DNA of 64,000 nucleotides. Origin: Numida meleagris (lineage: Eukaryota; Chordata; Aves; Galliformes; Numididae). Position numbers and translations under genes: made by a program. Within the stretch, counting starts at the first letter, position 1; each line of letters opens with the position of its first letter. This document shows positions 12,701 through 27,182 of this stretch, in pieces. A model generated the notes under the pieces. The model searched no databases and was not told the origin of the DNA. It saw nothing but the letters and a program-made list of their open reading frames with translations. The stretch lies in assembly GCF_002078875.1 (NCBI RefSeq), contig NC_034412.1, positions 27,372,244 through 27,436,243 of the forward strand, written 5' to 3'.

Positions 12701-15700
12701 ATCCATGTAATAGAATTACAACAATATAATTAATGTTGCAGTAATTATTATCTCACATTTTACACATAGACAGAGAATTACTTTCCTAACTTTTCCCAAA
12801 AAGCAGCAGTGAATGTGTACTGTTCTGTATGAATTTTTCTATGCAAACACTGATTTATTTCATGAAGATAGAGAGGTTTTCCACAACAAAGCAAATGAAG
12901 CCAAATAATGGGGAGTTCACAATCTCACATTAGGACAAATTCCCTTGCATTTCCCTTGCATCCATCTATTTTCAGCTATAAATTTGTTGCCAACAACTTA
13001 TTCATGTATTTAGTTGAATGTTACAGTACAAGAAATTGCAGTACATGGTTCACGAGTAGCTATCCTCTAGGTTTAATGCTAGCAAAGAAGTCTTTTTAAA
13101 AATCTAAAGTTTCTTTTTCTTGAATTAGATCCAAAATACCTTATCCCAGCTCTCTGGGGGGGAAAAAAAAGTGATTTTTTCTTACTTAAAGTCAGAATAA
13201 TAAAATTATAAAATATAGAAATAATTAAGAAAAATGTAGTGTACTAGTTCGTAACTGAAACATCAAAATATGTTAATATTTATAAATCTGAAAGATCTAT
13301 TAAAAACATCAAGAGACCTGTTTTCATAATTCTGTTAGCCACATATGCACTAGCATAAATAACTGTGTCACTACTATTTAGCTTAGCTGCAGAGCTTGTA
13401 TCAAAATTCAAGATGTTTTATTTCCAGCTTTAAGGCCAGCATAGCAGAGATTTCTACTTTTTTAATTATCAAAATTCTGTGTTATTCAAAAAGAAAAGAT
13501 CTTAAGAGATTTCTTTTAATTAGTTTTTATTCAACTTTTCCTTTCTTTAACAAGAAATTTGAAAATATATTTTAATGGAAATTATAAGTAATATTATAAT
13601 AGCTCATGTTTGTAGGAAGCCCTGCAGAAACTAATTCCATGAAGAAAATTAATAGAAACCATAGCAGAATGCAAAAGCTTGCCTTCAATTTTACTTTTAA
13701 TACTAGTCAGTAGGATTTAATAGAAAACGATAGGTTGTGCTACATTTATTTCATGGAATAAATTAAAGCTTCTCTTAGAGACAAATGTGTAGTATTCTTT
13801 ATTCAAGTACCTAGAAACATTAAGAATGTTTCAGATTTCAAAATTTAGAATAAAGTAGAATATTTCACCTGACTGCCTGGTTTAATGAATTTAGCATCTA
13901 ATACTTGGATTATTCCATCTGCTGATTGTATCGGGAAAAACAACAATTTTTTTTTTTTAAAGTCCTCTGAAGTAAGCAAAAGGAATAAATAAAATATAGA
14001 AGATATTAAGTTTATAGATGTATGCAGTAATAAAGTCTTTAAAGTTAATACACATATATTTAACATTTTTCCTTGTTTGGTGTTAACATCAGCTCTTCCT
14101 GGCACATAATTAGAATATACATTTTGATAAATAAACAAAACATTAAATAGCAACAAATTTTTTTTTTCCTTTAAATTAAGTGAAACATGAAGTACTGCCT
14201 TTATGAACTAAAACAAAGAATGCAACAAAAAACATTTTCATTTCTTCATATGTTGTTTTCATTACAACTGAAGCAATAATGTCTCATATGAACATATTTT
14301 GGTAAACTAAAAATAACATATACAATACCTTTTGTAGTGTATATTAAAAATTAATGGCAAAATAAATGAACAAGTGCAGGGTCTTTGCTTGTTCATAGAT
14401 TAACTACTTGTACCATTTAAATAGTTGTGTTCTATAATTTGAATGCAACTTTTTTCAGCTTCCACCTGTTCATTCTTTATCCCATCATACTCTCCATGAA
14501 GAATCCTCTAAGTACATAATTATACACACCTTACATCCTCTTCTTTGTGATTAAGTTAATCAGATTGTGACCAGAACATCTTTCACTTTAAGACATTTTC
14601 TCTAATAAAGTTTATTTTAACATTCCTTCCTCACCTTTCAACAGCATTTTGTAAGCTTGATTTTCAGAGTGTTGCACCATGGTCTCCTACAAAATTAAGC
14701 TGAGAAGGAAATCTCATCTCCTAAATGCACAGCCACTCATACAGAGATCATGTGATAGATCAAAGGTCTCTACTATCATTAAAAATAAAAATAAAAAAAT
14801 TCTACAGAGTACAAGTACCACAGTGGTCTTTTCATCCTCAATTTAAACTAAGTCTTTGTGTTGTAATCTTAGATATGAAACCACAATCATTAAAATAATC
14901 TATGGAGGTACTGATCCCAGCAAAATTTATTGACAGTGGAGGAAGTGAGAGGATAGAAATTTTCACTTAGTCCAACAGCATCATGACTATTTTTTAGCTA
15001 ATAAAGAACTTAATGGAAAAACTATTAGAAATAATGTACTAGTTTCACTATTTTAACATAATGGAAGAAATGAAAAGCAATCTGATCTTCTGGCAGAGTA
15101 GTATCAATTTAACTGGAATTTGCTTCAATTTTTTTAACTGTAAACTGATAAACCACAGTCAGTTCCCATACCAAAAGCTTGGCATTTACAGGAGCATTGA
15201 ATTTTGAGGAAGAAATATAAATGTTTAAATTTAGTTCTTTAATTAAATGAATTTTACTTCCTGTGTCCATTCAATCAAACCACAACTTGAGCCCTCGTGT
15301 TTCTCCTGAGTCTGCACAGACTACAAAACTCAACTGGACTCAAGTTATAAATGAGTGCCACAAGGACTATAATGATTCACTTAAGTCTTCATAAAAATCA
15401 ATAAAACATATACTCTCACTTGCTCTGCAGGGCACTATAATCATTAAAAAATATTTCAGAAGCACTGTTCATGGGAATGCAAGGAGACATTGATTATTTA
15501 TGACTCCCTTGTCATTGCGTACAGATGTTTCTATGTAGGTATGGGCTGCACCTCACTTAATGCATCATGCTAGATCAAGAATTATCAGAAGTACAATGTT
15601 ATCAGCACTGGGGACAACACAAATATATTCACTGAGTTTCTGAAATGACTGCTCTATCACAGTGACATTGCATCAACAGCTGAAGCAGCCAGGAAGTCAG

Positions 15701-17939
15701 AGAATTACTTTGTGGACAACAAATATATTAAGCTTGTAAAGATAAACCATTCAGGCCTATCTAAAGCTGCACTGAAAAATAGTACACACACACATATATA
15801 TAAAACAGGTTTTGTCTGATATTGTTATACAATTGGAATGTTAGATTAATAGGAGCATGTTTTGAAATGGTATCACTGTTCACTGTGAGAACTGTGACAA
15901 TATCACAGATAAAGGGTTCATCCTACAGATTGGCTAGTTATGAGAGTCCACGAAGCCTACAGAGGCCATACAATCTGTATGAGAATTTTCTCAGCCTCGA
16001 AGAAAACACAGGCCAGGAAAGCCAGCTCATGAGATGTTTGGCTTCAAACTTTTCTGCCACAGGGGAAACCAGAAATCCAGACATAGCACTTACAGCCTGT
16101 TTACCATGGTTTATATATTAGGGATAAGGAAAATGATTCACCTATCCTGATTGACAAACTAGCCCTTTCTCTGTACAAAGAAGAATGGAATTCAAACTGT
16201 TATGAATTTCTATCTTCTGGGAGAGACCATATATGAACCGGTAAAAAATAAACCTCTCTCCCTCCTGTTTCTATCATCTCACCAGACTGAAACTGCTTCT
16301 CCAACCTTAACATCTCATCTCAATATGTTCTGTAACAGATTTTCTGCATCATTCAGTGAATCCTAAGGGAAATTTCTAAGTTAGTGTAGTGGGCTAGAAT
16401 TTGATTTGATGCACCTTACACAAATTGCTGATCTGAAAGTAGCCAAATATGATATCTTAGGTTTAAGTATAGATATAAACTTAGAGCTTTTATAGATTAT
16501 ACACTCAAAATTACATAAAAATCTTTTTCTACCTAATAAAGCTGTAACAAATGAAATCTTTAGGGTTTGCTGGGAAGAGAATCTCAGAGTAGATGAAACA
16601 GTAATTTCCTAATAATTAATTGCCATTTTCAGACTTCAACATCACCTTAAAGACTATACTTAAGATGAGCAAGATATAATTAAAATAGCTGTATACTAAA
16701 AGTACTTCTAAAAGCAACAGAAACCACAGGAGTCCACAAAAATATGATCAACACTCTCACAATGCCACATTGCTAAGAAAATATGCCCTCCAGAGTGCAT
16801 AAGTAATGATCTATTGTAATTGCACTTGTCATGATATCTGATATGACACCTATAGCTAAGCACCTACAGCTAAGACATCTTTCTTGTCCAACAGTTTGAA
16901 AGGACATAAGTTCATACTATGCATCCTTAACACTGCAAAACTTTATTTGGTGGCAGTCAAGAGAAAAGATGAATTAAGGCTCGTTAGAGGCCTAGGTTCT
17001 AAGTGTGGATTTGTTAATTACTTTCTTCAGCATCTCTTCTGTTTAATAAAATTATTTCTCCTTATGGCCACTATTGCATTAAACAATCTCTTTTGTGCTT
17101 TTACTCTTCAGCTGCCAACACAGCGCTATCATTTACCTAAATTCCAGTTACTGTAATTTAAATCAACTGCCATAAACAACAGTCTTACCTAAATAACTAT
17201 GACCTCAAACTTATTAATCAGATTCTAAAAAGGGTTCCACTGTGGGCTATTAAGCTATCTACAATGCCTTGCTTAGATAGAAATAGCAGCCTTTCTTCTG
17301 CAGATTGCTATGCACAACATCATGCAAGCTATATGTTGCATTATCCAGATCTCTACTTTTATTTGAATTAGTTTTAAACTTGGTTATTTCTCATCAACCT
17401 AGTACCTAGCAGCATAAATATCCAAAGCTTCTGTTGATATGTTGCCCAAGATGCAATGTATTTTTACAATTCTTTATGACCACAGGATGTTTTAAATCAT
17501 TGGGAAGCAGAGGACATAGTGCCTAAAATATTCTAAGACGTTCTTTTTCAGTGCACAGTGAAACTCAGTTCAAATACACCAACTCTGTCAATACATAAAG
17601 TTCAGCTGAAGTGTTCACCATGTTTACACTGTATAAGCTTGTAAACCCTGATCACACTATAGGTACTCAATTAGAAAGAAGCCTAGAGCACATAAGTCAT
17701 AAGCAACTACAATCAATTATGATTGATTACTTAAATATTCACAGGTTAATATTTCTTGGTGCAATTTAATATAAACCATAACCCAGTACCAAATCTGAAA
17801 TGCTCAATCAGCAACCTTACACATAAAAAGAAAAAAAAAAAATACAGCTTTGGTTCTTAGTGAAAATATATGTCCAAACTTTCTTGTCGATACGATATAT
17901 TCCAAAGTATCTTAAGATAAACATGATCATAGAGACAGC

Positions 17940-17999
17940 AGGCAGTTGGACTGGATGATCTTGTAGATCTTTTCCAGCCTTGGTGATTCTATGATTCTA
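17940..17999 (+). mobile_element. Short CR1 3'-terminal fragment
   Basis: AGGCAGTTGGACTGGATGAT leads to TTTTCCAGCCTTGGTGATTC and TATGATTCTA, the extreme 3' end of CR1 in the plus orientation. Only about 60 bases are present, so this is a severely 5'-truncated insertion. Confidence 0.88.
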
Positions 18000-20905
18000 C
18001 TTCCTTACTCAGTTTTTCAGGTTAACCGCTGAATAGTTAACATGAGTCTCAAAACTTCCTGGAATCCAGACAACAAATCCGTAATGCAGCCTTGATGAAG
18101 AACAGAAAAAGCATCATAACACAATGTTATTTCAAAACAGATTGGAAATGAAATTTTGCTTATGAGCTTGCTTGTACAGGTATATTGAAAACTGCAGATC
18201 TTGCTTTAAATTAGTAAGTACTGAATATGAATGAGAAAGGCCAGGAGGAATAATACATACATTTTAATAGTATACTACTTCATTATTATTTATAACATGT
18301 TCTATTTTCCTCTAGAAAACAGATTTCAAAAGAATTGATATTGTATGTTAAATATAGCTGCCTTACCTAGGTAACATGGAAGGGCTAATTCACTAAAGTA
18401 GTGATAATTGTTTTTGGCCTTATTTATTGTAGAGTATGTTGGTGCATCTGTCTAACCGAAGAAGGTAATTTATACAAAAATCTATTTCAGCATGCTTGTT
18501 GTGTTTGCATATGACTAGTTCAAGCAAAAACATTTTATTTAAATGCTAACAGCATAAATATTTTCAAGTCATTTTACTAGTATAGATCCAACTTTAATGC
18601 TCCTTATGTTCTCTGCAAACACAGATGCTGAACATCAATACTGCATACTTGCAGTTACCTCAAATGAAACATTTAAAATGCAGCAGCTAAATCTATGAAA
18701 TATTTCTGGAACTAATTCATAATGAAACAGGAATTATAAGAGGAGAGCTGACAATCCTGGTAACTCACAGTTTTATGCATAAAGATTTCCATTTATCAAT
18801 ATAATAATTTGCCATTTTTATTTAATGCACAGCTCCATTTTATTTTGAAATTTCAAAGCTTTTTTTCTCAGAATGACAATAGAATTTCTAAGTCTTTAAG
18901 ACCTCTGGATGTATTCAGAGCTTCATAATAACCCAACTTTGAAAATAGTTCTCTTCTCTCTCTGTCAGGACAAAATTCTGAGGTAGTAATTCATGATCAA
19001 ATTACCTGAAATATAAATGGGAGTTAGAAAGCCTGAAGCATAACAGCACTACTATACTTCCTCTACAAGAAAAGAAAGGCCACGCAGCTGTTATTCAATA
19101 GTTTCCTGCAATCCGAAGAGTAGAGTTATGAGTCAGTTCCTCACAGAAGTCTATAATGTGGAAAAAGCACAGATGGGAGTAGAATGAAAGCCATTCTGGA
19201 AAATAAATCAATCGGCTGATGTGATTTACATGTAGGAGGAAAAATAAAACAAACCAGGACTCAAGGTAGGCTATATTATTTATCTGTACAGAGGACCTTA
19301 ATTTTGGTTATTACCCAAGTAGACTTTTATTCTTGTTAAGAGATATACCTCATAACAAACAATGTACATCAGATGTAGTTGTGGTCTGAGAAATATCTTT
19401 CATTTCTCCATTGAAGAGTTCCGTCTTTAGGTCTTGTATGAAGAAAAGTCACCAGTGGAATTCCAGCTGGCTCGCCACTGGAACTCATGTTGAACCAGCA
19501 GGACAGAGAAGAAAATGAAGGGATAAATTTCTCTGAGAATGTTTTTAGAGAACATGTAATTGGATAATTTAGATACGAAACAAAAATTTGCATGAAGACC
19601 TTATTTATGATACTAGTATGGCAAGTTTAGTATTCTCAGTTTGGTATTCTAAGTACTGAATGCAGGGAAAAAAAGAAGATCAAACTTGTCTACAAAGAGA
19701 TGGGGTCTGAACTAGTTATTTCTACTTAGGTAAGAGACCTTTAGAATATAATTGACAGTTTTATGAATATATATACTCAGTCTTGACAACGTGGTAATAA
19801 AAGAAATTATTAGGCAGAGTGGTACCACTGTCTAAATCAGTGATGACTCTTTGTTTGGTTTTAGCCTTTTCCTCTGGGGAAAATAATTAATTAAATGCAG
19901 TAAAACTTGGGAAGAAAAAAACATCATAAGAGCAATCAAACACGCGGTAAGCTCTTCACACAAGCAGATATTAAATGAAATTTTTCAGAATGGAAAAGAG
20001 ATGACTACAAAGATTAGTCAGGAGCTTCCAAAAAATCTCAGGATATGGGAGATTGAGAATAAAGAAATAACTGTTCACAGTATTTCATCATATATTATGA
20101 ACTAAAAAGAAAGCATGTGCAACATTCAAAAATCATACTTATTCTAGCACGTAACCATTAAAGTGTGAAAAATTCTGAAACAATGATGTAGATGTTCATT
20201 TCACATAGTTCCAAAAAGCAATCAAATTTATGAGCAAAGTATCCATCAACAGCTATTAAAGATAATCAGTCTCAAAGACAAAAATCACTAGAGATAAGGA
20301 AGTATATTACAAGAATCTTAATACCCTTTTTCTTCTTTTGTAATCTTCCCTAAACAAAGTAAGAGCCAAGCCAAGACAAGAGCCAGGACTAGATGTATCT
20401 TAGTTGTAACTCAGAGAAGTTGTTATGTATACGTTGTTACTCATATGGATATTTGAGTAGCACTTCATAAGCACAAACAAAACATGAATCTTCGTTCAGC
20501 ATCAAGTATTCCTTAAATAGAGTGTTCAGCAAATTCTAAAGCACTTTAATGATACCCTCCAACAAATACATCTCCACCATATGTCTAGGTTGAGAAGAAT
20601 TATAATCACATAGCTAAATAATTTTGCAAAAATGTCAATTTCTACTACCACTGATTCACAGTTGAGTGATCATCAGATGAATTGCTTGGATTACTTCCAT
20701 TTTAGATGGTTTCCCAGTTCTTAAAGTAAATAAATACATAAAGACGGTTTTTGTGTCTCCCTCAACCCTCATATGTTTTCACAATTTCGCATCTTTGCAT
20801 TACACCTTATGAAATTTTGCAGTATGTATACCTCCACTTGTAGCTTCACTGCCTTTGTGCAGTGCCTTCATTTTCACTACAGCCAAAATTTCACTTCCCA
20901 TATAA

Positions 20906-20926
20906 ATGATTTGCTAAGCAAATCAT
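20906..20926. repeat. Short palindrome ATGATTTGCT-A-AGCAAATCAT
   Basis: Ten-base arms are perfectly complementary around a single central A. It could be a binding site for a dimeric DNA-binding protein or a chance palindrome; nothing nearby decides this. Confidence 0.6.
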
Positions 20927-21406
20927 AGCATTTGATAATCTGAGAGCACAATTTATTTAGAAAACTAGATTCAGAATCTACTGTCAAATTCATTCTGTGT
21001 ACAACATGAACAGAGGTATATTTTTTGTGCTTATTTCCTTCGGTAGAAAAATTCTCTTATTTTTAAATTCAAAGTATCTAAAACATATTTGGATAATTGT
21101 ACATACATTTTAAACCTGTATATGAAACATTTACCAGTCAAACAACTAAATAAATCCTCCAGCCATCACAGGCAGCAGAGCTGATGTGATATATAATTTC
21201 ATCACATATTCACAACTTGTTTTCCCAACTGCTTCTACTGAATTCTGCATGCAAGCATCTCTATAATGAATACATAATTATTATCTAAAATTACGAGATG
21301 CTTGTTTCTGATAAGTTAGGAAGATAGAAGTGATGCAAGAAGCATCGTAGTTTAGAATACAATTATCTTAGGTGAGAAAACAAGGTTTGGCAGAACATTC
21401 TTCCAC

Positions 21407-21431
21407 TGGTATGACTGCCCCAGTCATACCA
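21407..21431. repeat. Hairpin with 11-bp arms and CCC loop
   Basis: TGGTATGACTG at 21407-21417 is perfectly complementary to CAGTCATACCA at 21421-21431 around CCC. No T run follows on either strand, so there is no transcription-terminator signal. Confidence 0.65.
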
Positions 21432-22258
21432 TGATCAATAATAATATGGAGTTAAACAGTTTAAATTCTAGGGTGCCACCATTCTTCTCTCTATACACCT
21501 CCAAGTTGTTTTACTTCTTAGCAGTAACAGCAACAGCTAAAGGAAGCTACTTGCAAAAACCTGGCAGCTGTGATATATTACACTAGATGGCAAGAGATCA
21601 AGGATTATTGAAATTAAATAAATAGAAATAATCTTTTTACATATGTGTATGCACATCTTCACAAAGACTGGAAAATTCCACAAGTACAGGACTAAATTCA
21701 TTTTAACTTTCATAACTTAAAATAATATGAAAACTGCATTTACCTTCATCTAATATATGAATTCAGAAAATGAAGTTATCAGCAAGTCAGAATTAAAAGT
21801 TTTTTCATATAGAAAACACCCTTTTATCCAGACACTTTGTAAATTCACTAGAATAGCTAAAATGCGTATTAGCAACTGTTATAGACTACTGAAATCATTA
21901 GATATTTAAAAAAAAAAATCATACTTTCCTTAAGTAAATGTTTTTAGATTACAATATCAATCACACACATAAATAAAATGTGTAGAAGAAAACTTATAAG
22001 GATTTTTTAAAATGAAGTATTCCAACTAGGTAGGTGATAAACCCATTCATAAAAAAAATGGTTCTTTTTTTTATTTGCTCATTTTCTCTTTGTTTTCTTT
22101 GTATTCATCCATTTTCTTTTTTTTTTTTAATCTTTCTGAGCCTCAAAATAAATTCTTTGTTAAATTACAAGACCAAAACAAATGAACAAGCCATTTAAAC
22201 TAGGCTGAAAACAGAAATAATGCATTTGTCATGTTTAACTAATATTGAATTATCCTAT

Positions 22259-22840
22259 TCATAGACTCATAGAATCAGCTGGGTTGGAAAAGACCGACAA
22301 GATCATCCACCTACCACCAATATAACCCCACCAAACCATGTCTCTCAACGCTACATCTACATGTTTCTTGAACACCTCCAGGGACAGTGACGCAACCACC
22401 TCCCTGGGCAGCCCATTCCAGCCCCTGACCACTCTTTCAGAAAAGTAGTATTTCCTAATGTCCAGTCTAAATCTCCCCTGGTGCAACTTGAAGCCATTCC
22501 CCTTCGTCCTGTCACTAGTTATGAGAGAGAAGAGGCTGACCCCCACCTCACTACAACCTCCCTTCAGGTAGTTATAGAGAGCAATAAGGTCTCCCTTGAG
22601 CCTCCTCTTCTCCAGGCTGAACAATCCCAGCTCCCTCAGCCGCTCCTCATAAGGCCTGTGCTCCAGACCCCTCACCAGCTTCATTGCCCTCCTCTGAACA
22701 CGCTCCAGGGACTCAGTGTCTTTCTTGCAGTGAGGGGCCCAAAACTGGACACAGTACTCGAGGTTGCAGCCTCACCAGTGCTGAGTACAGAGGGACAACG
22801 ACTTCCCTACTCCTACTGGCAACACTGTTCCTGATACAAT
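22259..22840 (-). mobile_element. CR1 LINE 3' fragment with well-preserved ORF2 C-terminus
   Basis: The CR1 3' end lies at 22259 (TCATAGACTCATAGAATCAG). The minus-strand frame 22684-22259 reads through the reverse-transcriptase C-terminus: [57 protein letters not shown] and [20 protein letters not shown]. It is open for about 140 codons, suggesting a relatively young copy. It is 5'-truncated near GTTCCTGATACAA at about 22840, at nearly the same sequence seen inside the longer CR1 at 28.4 kb. Plus-strand open frames over this interval are shadows. Confidence 0.94.
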
Positions 22841-25800
22841 TCTCTCTAAACTTTGCAGCTTTATACCTTTGGAATGAGCTGAGCATTGAATACTTATTAG
22901 AGATAGTCTTCTCCTTCCCTTTGCTCAGAATAGTTCAGGAAACACACATTAGTATGATAGATACACATTTCTGCTCTCCCAAAGAGATACATCATGAAGG
23001 CCCTTGAAAATTACTGATATTTTGCCTTTTTTCTCTTCATACACTTTATGAACAAGCTACAAAGAATCTTAGAAATACAGAGCACAAAGCGCAGAAAGCC
23101 CATGGCTGTTCTGAATGTCTCCCTCTTATTGCATGGTATCTTCTGGCACAGGTATCAGGAGCACACACAGAAGCTCAACTTTTCCATTTAATCAATCCTT
23201 GTTGACTTGGAAAAGAGAATGCAAACACAAAACAAAAGTACATATGCACTAAATAAGAGAAAACTAAACGGAAATAATTAAGTTTAAAAAAAAGAACAGA
23301 ACAGAAATAACCTACAGTGCATCACAATGAGGTAAAATAAGTGATAAACAGAAGACAGACAAGAAAATGATGTGGACACACTGAAAGCACATTAACACCT
23401 ATGAAGATCATTGCAATTAAAAAAATTTGAACATCTTTGTTATAATTGCAGATGTACTCGGAACAATATGACAGTTGGTAAGCTGGATGCTCTCTTCTGG
23501 CCTATTAAGTTCTTACTTGCACTATTTTTACTATAGAAAGTTTGAAATTGAGAGAAAAATATGCTTGAGTGTGTCAGCAATAAAAGAATTCTTCTAATTG
23601 TTCCCAGTATCTCCTCTCCCTTTTCTGCTCAGAACTCTGTGGCAAAAAAAGGTGCTCACAAAAGTGACACAAATAAGGTATTTTTGAATAGGAATTCAAA
23701 GCCTTAACAGGGTGCCTTAGAAAGTACTTCGTAGATTATACAGCTACACCCTTTTATTTGGGTGTACACGTATGTTATACCTAAACACATCTACATGCAT
23801 AGCACATAACTTTAAAACAAACTATTATGTCATAAAATGGAGAAATCAGGTAGTAAGCTTCACCTGTTTACTGAGGCTTTTAAATTGGAATGTTAAGATA
23901 AATCACTTGTTTTCATTTCACATTTAGAATATTTTCAATATTCAAAATGAAAAATTATTTTATCCATTATTTTCTTTGAAGCTTTATGTAAAATATTCAG
24001 ACCCAGATATCCCATTCATTTTTTATTTCAGCTGGCCAAAAATATTGTCTTTCTGAAGCCGTAAACTGCAAAAACATACAACATATCAAAACACACTATG
24101 GTAACACTGACAACCAAATAACTAAGTATACTCAGGAGCTATGGAAGAATACTACAGTAAAACATGAAATTGTAATTATTATGTTTTGGAAATTAAGTTA
24201 GTAACGAAATTCCCTGAAATAGAAACTTTGCTAGAATGTAATTCTGTACGAAAATCAGAATGAACTCAGATAGCAATGGAAGCAATGGAGACATTTTTCA
24301 GCTCTTTTGTCCATATTATATGTAATAGAAATTTGAGAGCACTCAATCAAAAAACTTTCCCAATATACCATAATACACTTTTCTATAACAGTAAGGTCTA
24401 AAGAAAAGCCCACCACGTTTGCAGAGCTGGAATTTTTTTTTAATCCGTATTTACAAAATTTCCAATGTACTTTCACACAGTCTAGGTGCAAAACTATTTC
24501 TTCAGATTCCTTCTTAAAGTGCATATGCCAGACACGCTTAAGAAATTCACAAATCCCAGGGACTACTAAAAGCCTTTTACAATCTTCTTCTGACTGTAAT
24601 AACTTTTCTGCTGACCTATACGTATACAGAATGATCAGAACCAAGGAAAATGAGCAGAGTAGATAAGTTATCAAACAAACAAACAAACCCCAAAGAGTAT
24701 TCTTTCAGGATGGAACAGATCTGGATTCCAGAATAGACCAGGAAATATAAAGATGTAACAACACCCACAAATTTTGGGGATAAAGTTACTTAGTTTTTAA
24801 GGTGAACACTAGTGTTCTATGCTTAAGAATAACTAGCAAACTCAATCTTGCAGGGAGCATAAAACAATATAAAGCTGCCCAAAATAATTAATTGATCCTC
24901 CTCAAAATAAATAAATTGATCCTTGGACAGAAAAGCAATCTATCTAATTCACTCACCATCTGAAATACATAAATTATCTTAGTGTTTAAAAAGATCTCCT
25001 TTTGATGACTTGAGATCCAACTCCTCTTTCAATTTTTTTTTTTCTATTTCTTAAGCACAATAGAGAAATGAACTCAGATTCTTATCGTGTTACAGTAAAT
25101 CTACCTCAGATTTCTGGTGAGCAGTGCTTCTGATAAGTCTTGTAAAAAAAAAAACAACATTAAAACAACTGCTAAGTGTCGTTAATTTCCTTTTTGTAAA
25201 TGGATTTAAGATTTTCACATTGTGCTCTATATGCAAAATAAAGCAACTATTTCACATACATACCTGAGACTCTTAAGACAATTTCATCCATTACCTTTTC
25301 TTTTCTAATAGTGCATTTTTTTTATTTGTTTTAAAGAGAAGATGATGTCACTATGCTGATTCCTCAATAACTTAAATATGATTCCATTTATTTTTGAAGG
25401 AAAAGTAATGTGTATGCAATTTTAAATTATGATAATGTTAAATTATTTTAGAAATTTTGTTTAAACGCTTATTTATTGTTGGTTAGCAGTGTTATAGCTA
25501 TAAGCTGAAACTAATCCCAAATATGAAATCCAGATAAAGAATGGATTTTATGGGTGTAAAGAAAACAAGTAATGCAATGACTATGGAGGTTTCTTACTAA
25601 ATAATATTTAGTGAGCCTATTAATATTTATTATAGTTCCAGAAGCATAATTCTGCTGTAAAGAAGATATTTAATGTTCTTGCTTGTTGATTAGCTAGTGA
25701 TCACCTCCTTTATTCGGGTCATTGTCCCTTGTAGATAATACTCTGGAAACATTTTCTCTCCCCTATATCTTAGCCCCTATATTGGAATAAGACTGATTCC

Positions 25801-27165
25801 CTTATGCTGGAACATAAGTAATAGCAATCTTACAGGTACACTGACTTGCAAAAATGAAAATATTATCTCTGAATTAGCAACAGAAAGGTATCAGCAGCAG
25901 TAATTCTGAAGTTCACCATGGATAGCTATTTACAGCTAGATTTCCAGAACAATCACTCATTTGATATTACAAAGCTGTCATGCATAACTCAAATAGAATT
26001 CCATTTCTATGTATCTCCATTTATGAAATAACAGCTTATTCGCACTAAAATGAGATGAGCTCATTTTGACACTTCTTATCTATCTTCTAAGACACCTAAG
26101 TGAGTACAAATATTTTGTGGCCTAGGAGAGACATTAACAGGACTATATAAATTTACAAACATCATATGTAATCAGAGCTTCATGTCAAATATCTGATTGT
26201 GCAATATCTTGATAAAATCTTTTTTTTCCTTGTCCAGAGGAAAAGCAAAAAGCAGGCAAAATTTTAAAAGAAAAAAAAAACTACATAATATCATCACATC
26301 TTAATCAATGTTCAGAATGTATGCTATAAAATTAAGTTTGTTGAAAAAAGTTATTTCTCACACTGATCCAGAACTGAATGGGCAATATTGCACCAAAAGC
26401 TTGGTATTACCCAGAGGACTTCCACATTGCCAAATGGCAACATTTAAGGGAAAAAGTAATAATAAACATGCTTATTTTTTTATATAAAAATCACACACAA
26501 AGTGATCGTTAAGAGAAAGGTAGAAGGCAAGACGGGCAAAAGAGAGTCTTGCAATAAATAAAGTGAAATTCTAATGGCAACTTGATTGGAAATGTTTTTG
26601 TTTAGGAAGTCCTGTGTATTGACCATATAAAACTGTTACAGTTTACAGAGCTTCAGGATTTGTATAACTTGACAGTATCGGTAGGGTTATATTGAAAGCG
26701 TATGCAACATAAGCTGTGTATTGTGCTGGAAACAATGAGGGAATGGAGTAGCACTGCACCATAGCATATAGCTCTGTGTCAAATCGCAAGATGCACTTGA
26801 GGTTGTGATCCAAGAGGACCCCAGTCACCCCACAGCTAGGCCCAGCACCAGCAGTGGCCCGATGCACTCATTCCCAAGCCACCTCAAATCTTTCAACAAG
26901 GCTTACCAAGCTCCTGATCTTATCTTGTGAAGTTGGGCACATATGAAACAGGCTTGTAAGTATAAATTAGAAAGAATTAAGAATCTTAGACACTTTAAGT
27001 CATTTTTTGTCATTAAATGTATTTTTAAATGGAATTACTGTTCTCATGCATTTTCGTGAAAATGTTATCTTCCTAGCCCAAAGTTCTAAGTAAAAGCAGT
27101 AACAAAATTCCTATCTCTATAACAGAACACAAACCAACATCATTTGATTAAACAACATTTCTTGG

Positions 27166-27182
27166 AAAAAAAAAAAAAAAAA
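27166..27182. repeat. A17 homopolymer
   Basis: A run of 17 A after AACATTTCTTGG, with ATTAAA about 14 nt before it. It is too short and unsupported to call a retroposed tail. Confidence 0.85.

Noticed and set aside
24255..24686. Minus-strand open frame of 143 codons
   Set aside because: No domain or family resemblance, no splice-site or promoter context, and composition typical of AT-rich chance frames. It could only be revived by a protein match or transcript evidence.
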